This document shows, piece after piece, positions 1 to 8,201 of a DNA stretch of 64,000 nucleotides. Origin of the DNA: Desulfococcus multivorans (lineage in GTDB: Bacteria > Desulfobacterota > Desulfobacteria > Desulfobacterales > Desulfococcaceae); NCBI RefSeq assembly GCF_001854245.1, contig NZ_CP015381.1:2577001-2641000 (forward strand), written 5' to 3'. The notes under the pieces are model-generated. The model was not told the origin of the DNA and did no database searches. It saw only the letters and a list, made by a program, of their open reading frames with translations. How positions within the stretch are numbered: position 1 is the first letter of the stretch; each line of letters starts with the position of its first letter. The translations under genes were made by a program, and so were the position numbers.

Positions 1-1
1 G

Positions 2-61
2 GCTCCCCGGGAAATCCAATCCAATGCGGCCGTCATGTCCGCCTATCTCGGAACCGGCTGA
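2..61 (+). CDS. livG: C-terminal tail of LivG-type ABC transporter ATPase (partial, 5' end outside window)
   Basis: Only the last 19 codons are present, reading from base 2 to a TGA at 59-61. The tail ends in SAYLGTG preceded by a short acidic/Asn stretch, which matches the usual LivG ending (...AVIEAYLG). The next gene is LivF, and LivG-LivF order is the rule in branched-chain amino-acid (HAAT family) importers, so the assignment rests mainly on context. LivG would be the first of the two cytoplasmic ATPases driving periplasmic amino-acid uptake. Confidence 0.7.
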   Translation, partial: APREIQSNAAVMSAYLGTG

Positions 62-65
62 AACC

Positions 66-809
66 ATGCTGCAAATCAAGAATCTCCGATGCTACTACGG
101 CAGAATCATGGCCATCAAAGGCGTCAGCATTTCCGTGCGCCGGGGAGAGCTCATCACCCTCATCGGCGCCAACGGCTCCGGCAAGAGCACTCTGCTGATG
201 TCGATCTGCGGACTGCTTTCCGCCTGGAAGGGGGAGATCGCCTTCGAGGATGCCTCCCTCAAGGGGATGGACCCGCCTGCCATCGTCCGGAAAGGCATCA
301 GCCTCGTGCCCGAGGGTCGACAGGTCTTCGCACCCTTGAGTGTCCTGGATAACCTGAAATTGGGCGCCTACACCCGATACCGCCGTAAAGAACACACAGA
401 AATCAATCGGGATATCGGCCGAATCACTGATCTGTTTCCGATTCTGGGACACCGTGCCGCGCAGCCCGCCGGGACACTCTCGGGGGGAGAACAGCAGATG
501 CTGGCCATCGGACGGGCTCTAATGGCCAGGCCGCGCCTCCTGGCGCTTGACGAACCGTCCATGGGCCTGGCCCCCATAATGGTGGAAAAGATCCTCGACA
601 CCCTGGTCCGGCTCAAGGAAGAGGGGCTGACCATCCTCCTGATCGAGCAGAATGCCCAGGCCGCACTGAAAATCGCCGATCGCGGGTATGTTCTGGAAAC
701 GGGGAAGATCGTTTTAGAGGGCACCGGCGGGGATCTCCTTTCGGACGTGGAGGTCAAGCGGGCATACCTGGGTAAAGACTACGAAGAATTCTTTGAAGAG
801 AGGGGATGA
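66..809 (+). CDS. livF: LivF, ATPase of high-affinity branched-chain amino-acid ABC importer
   Basis: Cytoplasmic ABC ATPase of 247 residues, the normal LivF length. Walker A GANGSGKST is at about residues 34-42, the ABC signature LSGGEQQ at 138-144 and Walker B LLALDEP at 158-164 followed by SMGLAP, typical of LivF. The ATG at 66 is chosen because MLQIKNL is the family N-terminus; an in-frame start at 24 would overlap the livG end and adds an unrelated 14-residue tail. It lies 4 bp after livG and its end is followed immediately by a PaaK-like ligase. That pairing suggests the transporter may import an aromatic or branched-chain carboxylate or amino acid rather than only leucine, which is an inference from context. 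Confidence 0.92.
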   Translation: MLQIKNLRCYYGRIMAIKGVSISVRRGELITLIGANGSGKSTLLMSICGLLSAWKGEIAFEDASLKGMDPPAIVRKGISLVPEGRQVFAPLSVLDNLKLGAYTRYRRKEHTEINRDIGRITDLFPILGHRAAQPAGTLSGGEQQMLAIGRALMARPRLLALDEPSMGLAPIMVEKILDTLVRLKEEGLTILLIEQNAQAALKIADRGYVLETGKIVLEGTGGDLLSDVEVKRAYLGKDYEEFFEERG

Positions 810-810
810 C

Positions 811-2058
811 ATGCTGAATCTTGCCCCCAACGAGCGGGAACAGCTCCAACTGGAGCGGCTTCAGGCCACCCTGAACCGGGCCTACCGGAACGTGCCGTTC
901 CACCAGAACCGCCAGAACCTCGTGGCGGGACGAAACGGGAAGGATCCGTCCGCCATCGAACGGGTCGAGGATATCGCCGCGCTGCCTTTCATGGAACGAA
1001 AACACCTGGGCGAACATTACCCCTACGGCCTTTTTGCCGTTCCGCTCAAAGACATCGTACGCATCCATACGGCCCCCGGAACCACCCGGCACCCCACGGT
1101 TACGGGCTACACCCGCCAGGATCTCCGCATGTGGCGGGAAATGGTCGGTCGTGCTTTCACGGCTGCGGGGATCACCTCCGAAGACATCCTTCAGATCGAC
1201 CTGGATCCCGGCCTGGCCAATTGGGGTCGGGATTACAAGGACGGCGCCGAATCCATGGACGTCGCCGTCATCCCCAATACCCCCCTCTCCCCCAGCAAAC
1301 AGCTCATGGTGCTGAGAGATTACAAGACATCGGCCCTCGTCACGACCCCGTCCCGTGCGATTCAGCTGACCGATCTGATGTTCAAGGCCGAACTCAACCC
1401 CACGGCCCTCAACCTCAAGCGGCTGATCCTGGTGGGAGAACCCCTCATGCCGGAGGTGCGTCGACGCCTTGAATCCCGGCTCCACGTGGAGACATGGCAT
1501 CAATTCGGGCTCAGCGAAGTCCCGGGGCCGGCCATCGCCTTTGAATGCCGGGATCACCACGGACTTCACATCAATGAAGACCATTTTCTCCCGGAAATCG
1601 TGGACCCTGTATCCGGCGACGTGCTGCCGCGGGGAGAGACGGGCGAGCTGGTGCTCACCACCCTGACCACCCGGGCCTTTCCCCTCATCCGTTTCCGTAC
1701 CGGCGAAAAGGCCAGGTTGATGGCGGATACGTGCCCCTGCGGAACAACCTTCCTCAAGTTGGAATGGTTTGAGGATCGGACGGACGATATCCTCAACATC
1801 AACGGGGTCAAGGTTCACCCGAGCCAGATTACCCGGCATATTGAAGACGCCCTGTCCTTCGTTCCGAAATACCGCGCCGCCGTCAGGGAAGCAGAAGGCG
1901 AAAAAAAACTTCTCGAAGCGGCCATTGCCATGGACGACCGCTTGTTTTCCGATGAAATCAAGATCCTCGAAAAACGGATTCACCAATTGGAAAGCAGTCT
2001 CCGTGAAAACTTAGGGGTTCCCGTCCGGATCCGGCTCATGGAAACGAGCCTTCTCTGA
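811..2058 (+). CDS. Phenylacetate-CoA ligase family (PaaK-like) adenylate-forming enzyme
   Basis: A 415-residue ANL-superfamily enzyme expected to activate an aryl- or arylacetic acid to its CoA thioester with ATP. Family blocks visible are FGLSEVPGPA with the following GLHINEDHFLPEI, LTTLTTRAFPLIRFRTGE, and near the C-terminus DDILNINGVKVHPSQI. The N-terminal P-loop, normally SSGTTGKPT, is altered to APGTTRHPT, so substrate or kinetics may differ. The ATG at 811 has a GAGAGGGG ribosome site just upstream; a TTG at 793 is possible but overlaps livF. Co-transcription with livF is likely (1-bp gap). In anaerobes such ligases act on phenylacetate or on aryl acids from aromatic amino-acid oxidation; the actual substrate cannot be read from sequence. 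Confidence 0.85.
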   Translation: MLNLAPNEREQLQLERLQATLNRAYRNVPFHQNRQNLVAGRNGKDPSAIERVEDIAALPFMERKHLGEHYPYGLFAVPLKDIVRIHTAPGTTRHPTVTGYTRQDLRMWREMVGRAFTAAGITSEDILQIDLDPGLANWGRDYKDGAESMDVAVIPNTPLSPSKQLMVLRDYKTSALVTTPSRAIQLTDLMFKAELNPTALNLKRLILVGEPLMPEVRRRLESRLHVETWHQFGLSEVPGPAIAFECRDHHGLHINEDHFLPEIVDPVSGDVLPRGETGELVLTTLTTRAFPLIRFRTGEKARLMADTCPCGTTFLKLEWFEDRTDDILNINGVKVHPSQITRHIEDALSFVPKYRAAVREAEGEKKLLEAAIAMDDRLFSDEIKILEKRIHQLESSLRENLGVPVRIRLMETSLL

Positions 2059-2061
2059 CGT

Positions 2062-2077
2062 CTCCGGACGTCCGGAG
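2062..2077. repeat. 16-bp perfect palindrome after the PaaK-like gene
   Basis: CTCCGGAC followed by GTCCGGAG forms an uninterrupted 16-bp inverted repeat 4 bp after the stop codon at 2058. As RNA it would give a 6-bp GC stem with an ACGT loop, but no T-run follows, so it is not a canonical intrinsic terminator. It could be a transcription-end hairpin or a protein binding site; nothing further supports either. Confidence 0.4.
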
Positions 2078-2126
2078 CACCCCCGGTTTTCCGGTTACGG
2101 TTGGTGGGTCTATTTTCGCTTATCAT

Positions 2127-2155
2127 TTGACACACCCTGTTAAAACGGTTATAAT
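2127..2155 (+). promoter_or_regulatory. Perfect-consensus sigma70 promoter
   Basis: TTGACA at 2127-2132 and TATAAT at 2150-2155 are separated by exactly 17 bp, matching the housekeeping consensus at all 12 positions. Transcription would begin near 2162, leaving a leader of about 100 nt before the small membrane protein at 2261. The leader contains the inverted repeat TCGACAA-GG-TTGTCGA around 2207-2222 and, further on, a GGTTG/CAACC pair. The promoter should drive the membrane protein and the PilB-type ATPase. Confidence 0.85.
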
Positions 2156-2260
2156 CCAATAAGCTTATAACTTTTTATATAGTCAAGTTGTTTTTTTTTG
2201 AAGAATTCGACAAGGTTGTCGACATCTGGTGAGCAACCGCGCCGGGAGCAGGTAACCGTC

Positions 2261-2500
2261 ATGACAAAAGATAAAATTTATCTTCACATCGTATGGGGAG
2301 CCGTGCTGGTCCTCATGGGTATCGGCGTGTTCTTCCGTATTCCCCAGGTTATGCCCCGGATCGAACAGATCGAGTATTTTTCCTCGATCATGGGGTTTGT
2401 AAAATTCAGTTTCTATCTGATCGGCATTCTGCTCATCGTCGGCGGGGCCAAGAAAATCATTTCCTGTTATCGCGAGTTGACCGATCATCCTTCATCATAA
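2261..2500 (+). CDS. Small two-helix inner-membrane protein, unknown function
   Basis: A 79-residue protein with two predicted membrane helices, roughly residues 6-26 (YLHIVWGAVLVLMGIGVFF) and 47-66 (KFSFYLIGILLIVGGAKK), joined by a short polar loop containing RIEQIEY. The ATG at 2261 is preferred because GGGAGCAGGT precedes it; an earlier in-frame ATG at 2198 would add a 21-residue polar tail. It lies 83 bp before the PilB-type ATPase and downstream of the same promoter, so a joint transcript is likely. I recognise no family. Confidence 0.6.
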   Translation: MTKDKIYLHIVWGAVLVLMGIGVFFRIPQVMPRIEQIEYFSSIMGFVKFSFYLIGILLIVGGAKKIISCYRELTDHPSS

Positions 2501-2583
2501 CGCTCTCATGGCTCAGAGGTTATCTGTAAATGCGATATTTTTGACCATCCGCAATGCCGGTATAGAGGGTTGAAAGAAACGAT

Positions 2584-4968
2584 ATGCCCAAAGCGACACA
2601 CATCAAGGTAGAACTCCCCGTCAGCCATTTGAAGGTCGACACCGCCCAATCCAGAATGAAGGACAGGGTCGCCGGTCTCCAATCCCAGGGCAACAAACCC
2701 GGCGTCAGCCCCGAAGTCGCTTTCAGAATCAAATTCCAGATCATCAGCAATAAAATTCAAATGGCGCCCAATCTGGATCAGGTTCTCAACAACCTGAAGG
2801 ATGAGATCGTCGAGCTGTTTGAATCCGAACGCATCACCATTTACGTCATCGACGGCGTCAAACGCGAGTTGGTTTCACGGATCGTCGCCGGCAAAAATAT
2901 CCATGACATTCGGGTGCCGGTGACCGCCACCAGCATCGTGGGATTCGCGACATACAAACAACGCCTGGTGAACATCGAAGATGCCTACGACCCGGAAGAA
3001 CTGAAGGCCATCGACCCGAACCTCGCGTTCGACGACAGCTGGGACAAAACCTCCGGATTCACCACCCGTCAGGTGCTGGCCTGCCCGATCCATTTCCACA
3101 AATATCTGCTGGGAGCGATTCAGCTGGTTAACCGGAAAGACAACCGGCCCTTCACCAAAATGGACGAGCATTTCATCCGGGAACTCGCCAAGATTCTCGG
3201 TATCGCCATGTATAACCTCAAACGGGCGGCTCGCCAGGCCGGCAACAAGTTCTACTATCTTCTCCAAAACCACAGTCTGACCCAGAAGGAACTCAAAAAC
3301 GCCATCATCGAAGCCAAAAAGCGGCGGGAATCCATCGAAAGCTATCTGATCGGCGTTCTGAAAATTCCCAAAAAAGAGGTCATCGAATCCCTCGCCAAAT
3401 ATTACGAGGTGCCGGGCGTTCTTTTCGACCCCAATCGGCCGATTCCCACTTCGCTGATGCGGAAGGGCAAAGAGGCCTTCATGAAGAAAAACCTCTGGGT
3501 CCCCCTGGAAAGCGACGGCGGGAAAGTCGTCATCGCCGTGGACAACCCCCACGACATTCAGAAGATCGACCTCATCAAACAGCTTTATCCCAACAATCCG
3601 CTCGATTTCCGGGTCGCGTTGCCCGGCGATATCATCGATTTCATCAAACACTTCTCCCTGGAGGAGGTCAGAAACGTCGGAGATATCGACGATATCCTTC
3701 ATGAACTTCAACGGGAAGCGGAAAACGACGAGGAGACCGAAGAGGAGTTCGATGAGTCCGACAGCGCCGTCGTCAAGCTCGTCAACAAGATCATCCACGA
3801 TGCCTATGCCAGAAAGGCGTCGGATATTCACATCGAACCCTATCCCGGAAAACAGAACACCCTGGTGAGAATTCGTATCGACGGCGTGTGCTCGGTTTAT
3901 CAGACCATCCCTTACAACTATAAGCGGGCCGTCGTTTCCCGAATCAAAATCATGGCGGGTCTCGACATCGCCGAACGGCGGATGCCCCAGGACGGCAAGA
4001 TACAGTTCAAGAAATACGGGGGCCTCGACATCGAGCTCCGGGTGGCGACCATTCCCACCCAGGGAAGTCTCGAAGACATCGTCATGCGGATCCTGAATGC
4101 CGGAGAGCCGATTCCTCTGGCCAACATGGGATTTTCCGAACGGAATTTCAATCGATTTGTCGAGCTTATTACCCAGCCCTACGGCATTATCTACGTCTGC
4201 GGCCCCACCGGTTCGGGTAAAACGACGACACTTCATTCCGCTCTCGCCTACATCAACAAGACGGAAACCAAGATCTGGACAGCCGAGGATCCCGTTGAAA
4301 TTACTCAGAAAGGACTTCGTCAGGTTCAGGTCCACCCCAAGATCGGCTTCAATTTCGCCACGGCCATGCGGGCCTTTCTCCGCGCCGATCCGGATGTCAT
4401 CATGGTGGGTGAGATGCGCGACAAGGAAACGACGGCCATCGGCATCGAGGCGTCTCTCACCGGACACCTCGTCCTATCGACACTGCATACCAACAGTGCG
4501 CCCGAAAGCATTACGCGCCTTCTGGACATGGGGATGGATCCGTTCAACTTTGCCGACGCCATCCTGGGCATCCTCGCCCAGCGTCTTGTGAGAACCCTCT
4601 GCAAGAATTGCAAGAAAACCTACCATCCCACTCGGGAAGAGCACGAACACCTGATCGAACGGTACGGCAGGTATGAATTCGAGGTCGATTTTCCCGATCT
4701 GCTGACCTATCGTGAGGACATGACGCTCTACAATGCCCCCGGGTGCATTCACTGCAATCAGACCGGGTATGCCGGCCGGATGGCCATCCATGAGCTGCTC
4801 GTTGCCACGGATGAGGCCAAGCGGATGATTCAGATGCAGGCCCGCCTCGAGGAATTGAAGGATCAGGCGATCAAGGACGGCATGAGAACCCTCGAGCAGG
4901 ACGGCATCAAGAAAATCTTCGACGGCTTCACGGACCTCAAGCAGGTCAGGAAGGTCTGCGCCGCATAA
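2584..4968 (+). CDS. GAF-domain PilB/GspE-type secretion ATPase
   Basis: A 794-residue cytoplasmic ATPase of the type IV pilus/type II secretion assembly family. Order: a GAF-like region at about 45-215, a linker helix, an MshEN-like N-terminal domain at about 250-370, an acidic spacer (EEFDESD) near 400, then the GspE core. Walker A GPTGSGKT is at 540-547, the Asp box follows, Walker B reads RADPDVIMVGEMRD, and a C4 zinc site is formed by Cys673/Cys676 and Cys721/Cys724. The GAF module is an addition not found in standard PilB and could make the motor responsive to a small ligand. No pilin, PilC or secretin gene is adjacent, so the partner machine is unknown. Confidence 0.88.
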   Translation: MPKATHIKVELPVSHLKVDTAQSRMKDRVAGLQSQGNKPGVSPEVAFRIKFQIISNKIQMAPNLDQVLNNLKDEIVELFESERITIYVIDGVKRELVSRIVAGKNIHDIRVPVTATSIVGFATYKQRLVNIEDAYDPEELKAIDPNLAFDDSWDKTSGFTTRQVLACPIHFHKYLLGAIQLVNRKDNRPFTKMDEHFIRELAKILGIAMYNLKRAARQAGNKFYYLLQNHSLTQKELKNAIIEAKKRRESIESYLIGVLKIPKKEVIESLAKYYEVPGVLFDPNRPIPTSLMRKGKEAFMKKNLWVPLESDGGKVVIAVDNPHDIQKIDLIKQLYPNNPLDFRVALPGDIIDFIKHFSLEEVRNVGDIDDILHELQREAENDEETEEEFDESDSAVVKLVNKIIHDAYARKASDIHIEPYPGKQNTLVRIRIDGVCSVYQTIPYNYKRAVVSRIKIMAGLDIAERRMPQDGKIQFKKYGGLDIELRVATIPTQGSLEDIVMRILNAGEPIPLANMGFSERNFNRFVELITQPYGIIYVCGPTGSGKTTTLHSALAYINKTETKIWTAEDPVEITQKGLRQVQVHPKIGFNFATAMRAFLRADPDVIMVGEMRDKETTAIGIEASLTGHLVLSTLHTNSAPESITRLLDMGMDPFNFADAILGILAQRLVRTLCKNCKKTYHPTREEHEHLIERYGRYEFEVDFPDLLTYREDMTLYNAPGCIHCNQTGYAGRMAIHELLVATDEAKRMIQMQARLEELKDQAIKDGMRTLEQDGIKKIFDGFTDLKQVRKVCAA

Positions 4969-4973
4969 CCGCT

Positions 4974-6893
4974 TCAGTCGATCCGAGCCGCGCGACGAAA
5001 TTTTTTCAGCTGACTTTCAAAATAGGATCGATCGGTTTTGGCGGCCGCGTAAGCCCGCTCCCCAGCCTGAACTGCGGCCTCATACCGGCCGTTGACAAAA
5101 TAGCTCTCCGCCAGGGTGTCCCAGATATGGGGGGCGTTTGATCGTTCCGATGCCTTTTTCGCGAGGTCGAGGGCCCTTGCCGGAAATCGGAGGCTTGCAT
5201 CTTCACAAGTGGCATAGAGCCACGCCAGGTTGTTGAATACCTCGGCGCTTTCCGATCCCAATCGGATGGCATTTTCATAGGCCTCCGCCGCTTTGGCATA
5301 CTGATTCCGGCTGTAATGGAAGTCCCCCAGCAACCCGAACAATTCGGGTGAATCCGGCTGTTGCTGAAGTTCCCGCTGGAGGATCCGCTCAAAGAGATTC
5401 GCATTCAGGGCCTTCCCCGTATCGCCGAAATTGAGAGAATAGGCCATCACGGCGATCACGGTCATCGCCGCCCCATACAGGAGAATGCTCCGTCTCACTT
5501 TTCGGTCATGGCGGCGGACCCAACGCCGATCCTGCTCGCACTTGATGAGGTATTTCACCCGTTCAGCAATGCTGAAATGGTGCCAATTGGGTCTGTCGGG
5601 GGATTGTCCGCTGGTCAGCGTAATCTTTTCAAAAGTGGAGATCAACGGGCCCGCGGTATTGAAGAGCGTATAGACATAACAGTCGGCCTGGCGTTCGAAA
5701 TTCCGCATGAAATAGCCGAAAACATACCTGAAATAGACCAGAAAAACGAGAATGGTCGCCAAGGTGATCAGGGTCGAGGTCATGGCCGCCTGACTCACCC
5801 CCGACTGGATGATGAACCGGTAGAGCGGCTCCGACAAAAGTATGCCGTAGACAATGAGATCGAACACGGCATAAGAAAACAAGATGTAGCCTACAAAGAA
5901 GAACAGGTAGAACAGAATGTGGTTTCGCTTCACGTGCCCGATCTCGTGAGCGATCACCGCATCCACCTCCTCCGGCCTCAACAGTCTCAGCAGGGCGTCG
6001 GTGACGAGTATGTAACGGTATCGTCGAACGAGCCCCATAACGCCGGCTGTGATCATCCGACCTTCGAAAAGCGGCCAATTCAGAATATCCGCATATGCCA
6101 GGCCGGCCCGTCGACAGAGCGCTTCGATGCGGCTTCTCTCATACCCCGACGGAAGCGGCGTGCATCTCCAGAACTTCTGAATCAACAACGGTCCCATCAC
6201 CGCAACGATCATCAGAAAACAAAAGAAATAGATTATCTCGCCCTCGCTGCTGGAGAGAAAGCGTTTGAGAGATTCGAACGGCAGCAGGCGAACAAGGTCC
6301 GCGAAACCGGACAGCAATACCCATGGCAGCAGCACGGGTATGGATACCGCGAGATTGGAGACCGTGTAGCGCCTGCGATTCAGGTCGGTTCCGTAGAGCT
6401 TCCGGTAGGCGTCGAAGGCGACGCTCCAGAGGACGGCCAGGTATCCGATGAAAACCGAAATGAATATGAGTGCCTGGACGGTGGGGAGCATCGAGAGAAA
6501 GGAAAGGTGCTGAACAGCCTCAACTAGGTTCAATACGTATATATCGATACCGAAAAATACGATGGCCAGAATTGAGTGCCGGGTCACCATCCGGTTGAAA
6601 AGATGGTCGAGATGTTGAAAATCCCCGGTGGAAATACGACGTTCGAGTCTTCGGAACAGCACTCGGGTAAGCCCGGCATATCCCAGGAAAAGCCCGAAGA
6701 AAAGCGTTGTGGATTCCACAACCGAAAAGCCGGGCGTATCGGTTGGCTGATAGGTCGCGTAGATCAACAACACGACGATGAAATGGATAAAGTTGCCGAA
6801 CATGAGCCCCTTGCAATCCGGATGGCCGATGCGTTTGAGGAACCGCCTCGGCAGGTCATCGACACATGACATAAAATGAGATAAAGATATCAA
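4974..6893 (-). CDS. M48-family membrane zinc metalloprotease with C-terminal TPR repeats
   Basis: A 639-residue polytopic protein. Several hydrophobic helices fill residues 33-240 and 325-395. The zinc site is HEIGH at 316-320, with the third ligand probably Glu400 in the motif ERQAD, as in Ste24/HtpX-type M48 peptidases. After a last membrane helix near residue 480, residues about 510-600 form TPR-like helices (LFGLLGDFHYSRNQYAKAAE). It probably cleaves membrane or misfolded proteins at the inner membrane. The TTG at 6893 has GAAGAG just upstream; an ATG at 6872 (MSCVDDLP) is an alternative without a visible ribosome site. It is convergent with the ATPase, 5 bp apart. Confidence 0.85.
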   Translation of the reverse strand: MISLSHFMSCVDDLPRRFLKRIGHPDCKGLMFGNFIHFIVVLLIYATYQPTDTPGFSVVESTTLFFGLFLGYAGLTRVLFRRLERRISTGDFQHLDHLFNRMVTRHSILAIVFFGIDIYVLNLVEAVQHLSFLSMLPTVQALIFISVFIGYLAVLWSVAFDAYRKLYGTDLNRRRYTVSNLAVSIPVLLPWVLLSGFADLVRLLPFESLKRFLSSSEGEIIYFFCFLMIVAVMGPLLIQKFWRCTPLPSGYERSRIEALCRRAGLAYADILNWPLFEGRMITAGVMGLVRRYRYILVTDALLRLLRPEEVDAVIAHEIGHVKRNHILFYLFFFVGYILFSYAVFDLIVYGILLSEPLYRFIIQSGVSQAAMTSTLITLATILVFLVYFRYVFGYFMRNFERQADCYVYTLFNTAGPLISTFEKITLTSGQSPDRPNWHHFSIAERVKYLIKCEQDRRWVRRHDRKVRRSILLYGAAMTVIAVMAYSLNFGDTGKALNANLFERILQRELQQQPDSPELFGLLGDFHYSRNQYAKAAEAYENAIRLGSESAEVFNNLAWLYATCEDASLRFPARALDLAKKASERSNAPHIWDTLAESYFVNGRYEAAVQAGERAYAAAKTDRSYFESQLKKFRRAARID

Positions 6894-7184
6894 AGAGGCT
6901 CTTCGGGCACAAGCCCAAAAGCCGTCACAATTCCTGGAAGTCGTATTCCAGAAGGATTCGCAGATCCGCCTGAACCTCCGGACTGCCCGACAAATGGGTA
7001 TAATTGTCCCCGATGCGGTACTTTCGACGGCGGACAGGATTTTCGAATCGCCCTTGAGACGTCAGGCTTGGATTACACGGCGCATCGACGCCCGGCATGT
7101 ATCGGAAGGAAGGGGCGCAATCGTTGAGTTCCGGAACAGGCCGGCGCGGCCCTGACGAACGCCTTGAGGAAGAGCAGTCGCACA
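6894..7184. other. Intergenic stretch between M48 gene and tRNA terminator
   Basis: About 290 bp. A leftward open frame of 86 codons (6925-7185) exists, but its start lies in the T-tract of the tRNA terminator, it has no ribosome site, and its first half reads like noncoding sequence. Only the last 40 residues look protein-like. I do not call it a gene. No clear promoter for the M48 gene is visible. Confidence 0.4.
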
Positions 7185-7216
7185 TAAAACGAAACCCCGA
7201 CCATTCGGTCGGGGTT
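7185..7216 (-). terminator. Intrinsic terminator of the tRNA array
   Basis: On the minus strand the 10-bp arm AACCCCGACC pairs with GGTCGGGGTT around a 4-nt loop and is followed by TCGTTTT. It starts 11 bp beyond the CCA end of the last tRNA-Gly, the expected place for termination of the leftward tRNA transcript. Confidence 0.85.
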
Positions 7217-7227
7217 GACTGACGTTA

Positions 7228-7302
7228 TGGAGCGGGAAACGGGATTTGAACCCGCGACTTCGACCTTGGCAAGGTCGCACTCTACCACTGAGTTATTCCC
7301 GC
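7228..7302 (-). tRNA. tRNA-Gly (GCC), copy 2 of 2
   Basis: Reads 5' to 3' from 7302 to 7228. The 7-bp acceptor stem GCGGGAA/TTCCCGC is followed by T and an encoded CCA. The D arm (ACTC/GAGT), anticodon arm CGACC-TTGCCAA-GGTCG and T arm with TTCAAAT are all present. The anticodon GCC is at 7268-7270. Its 75 bases are identical to the copy at 7439-7513. Confidence 0.97.
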
Positions 7303-7360
7303 TCGATCAAGGCGATAAAGCGGATTGATCGGCTCTATGGCGCCTTGCGGTATGATAATA

Positions 7361-7435
7361 TGGAGGCGGCAACCAGATTCGAACTGGTGAATGGTGGTTT
7401 TGCAGACCACTGCCTTACCACTTGGCTATGCCGCC
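7361..7435 (-). tRNA. tRNA-Cys (GCA)
   Basis: Reads from 7435 to 7361. Acceptor GGCGGCA/TGCCGCC, discriminator T and encoded CCA, D loop AAGTGGTAA, anticodon stem GTGGT with loop containing GCA (7401-7403), and T loop TTCGAAT. It sits 3 bp after one tRNA-Gly and 58 bp before the other, so all three probably come from one precursor. Confidence 0.97.
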
Positions 7436-7438
7436 TAT

Positions 7439-7513
7439 TGGAGCGGGAAACGGGATTTGAACCCGCGACTTCGACCTTGGCAAGGTCGCACTCTACCACT
7501 GAGTTATTCCCGC
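7439..7513 (-). tRNA. tRNA-Gly (GCC), copy 1 of 2
   Basis: Same sequence as 7228-7302, with anticodon GCC at 7479-7481 and encoded CCA at 7439-7441. It is the first gene of the leftward Gly-Cys-Gly array. The tRNA array follows pgsA by 51 bp in the same direction, so read-through from pgsA is possible. Confidence 0.97.
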
Positions 7514-7564
7514 TCGAACGGATAACGCTTATAACGAGTTATCCCATTGCTGTCAATAGAAAAA

Positions 7565-8131
7565 TCAAAGGTCGATCAGTTTTCTGAACTTGATGAAATA
7601 ATCGACACCGGACCAGATGGTGAACAGCAAGGCTCCCCATAGAAAGAAGAGACCGATCGCGTGAAAGTTCACATTGAAATAGGGATAATGAATCAACAGG
7701 CTGATAATGGCGGCAATCTGAAAACCCGTCTTGTATTTTCCCAACCAGGAGGCAGAGATGTCCTCTCCGCTCTCGATCACCACCACCCTGAGTCCCGTGA
7801 TGGCCAGTTCCCTGCCGATAATGACACAGACCACCCAGGCCGGTATCCAGCTCAAGGACGTCAGCATGATCAGGGAGGATGAGACCAGGAGTTTGTCGGC
7901 CACCGGGTCCATGACCTTGCCGAAATTGGAGATCATGCCCCAGCGCCGGGCGAAATATCCATCCAGATAGTCTGAAATGGCCGCGGCGCTGAACAACAGC
8001 ATGGCCACCGCCGTCGTCAATCGGTTAGGAAAGAGGAGCAGTATCACCACGCCGGGTGCGGCAATGATGCGAAACATCGTCAAGAAATTGGGGTTGCTCA
8101 GTAGCTTACCCAGCTTGTCCCATTGCGTCAT
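7565..8131 (-). CDS. pgsA: CDP-diacylglycerol-glycerol-3-phosphate 3-phosphatidyltransferase
   Basis: A 188-residue integral membrane enzyme making phosphatidylglycerol phosphate from CDP-diacylglycerol and glycerol-3-phosphate, the committed step to phosphatidylglycerol and cardiolipin. The CDP-alcohol phosphotransferase signature D-G-x2-A-R-x8-G-x3-D-x3-D is complete, running from DGYFARR to GKVMDPVADK. Four or five hydrophobic helices follow. Length is typical. The ATG at 8131 gives the family-like N-terminus with NPNFLTMFRIIAAP. It lies 70 bp downstream of the transaldolase gene in the same direction. Confidence 0.95.
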   Translation of the reverse strand: MTQWDKLGKLLSNPNFLTMFRIIAAPGVVILLLFPNRLTTAVAMLLFSAAAISDYLDGYFARRWGMISNFGKVMDPVADKLLVSSSLIMLTSLSWIPAWVVCVIIGRELAITGLRVVVIESGEDISASWLGKYKTGFQIAAIISLLIHYPYFNVNFHAIGLFFLWGALLFTIWSGVDYFIKFRKLIDL

Positions 8132-8201
8132 GCTGATCCGATCCCTGTTTCAAGGTCCCTGTTGAGGTATCCGGTGCCACCGTCCGGGTATCGGATGCCT
8201 G

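Noticed and set aside
6925-7185. 86-codon leftward frame before the M48 gene
   Set aside because: Its start lies in the tRNA terminator T-tract, no ribosome site, and the first half is not protein-like.
7228-7513. tRNA array as an integration hotspot
   Set aside because: No integrase or partial tRNA repeat lies beside it; the duplicated tRNA-Gly is a full functional copy.
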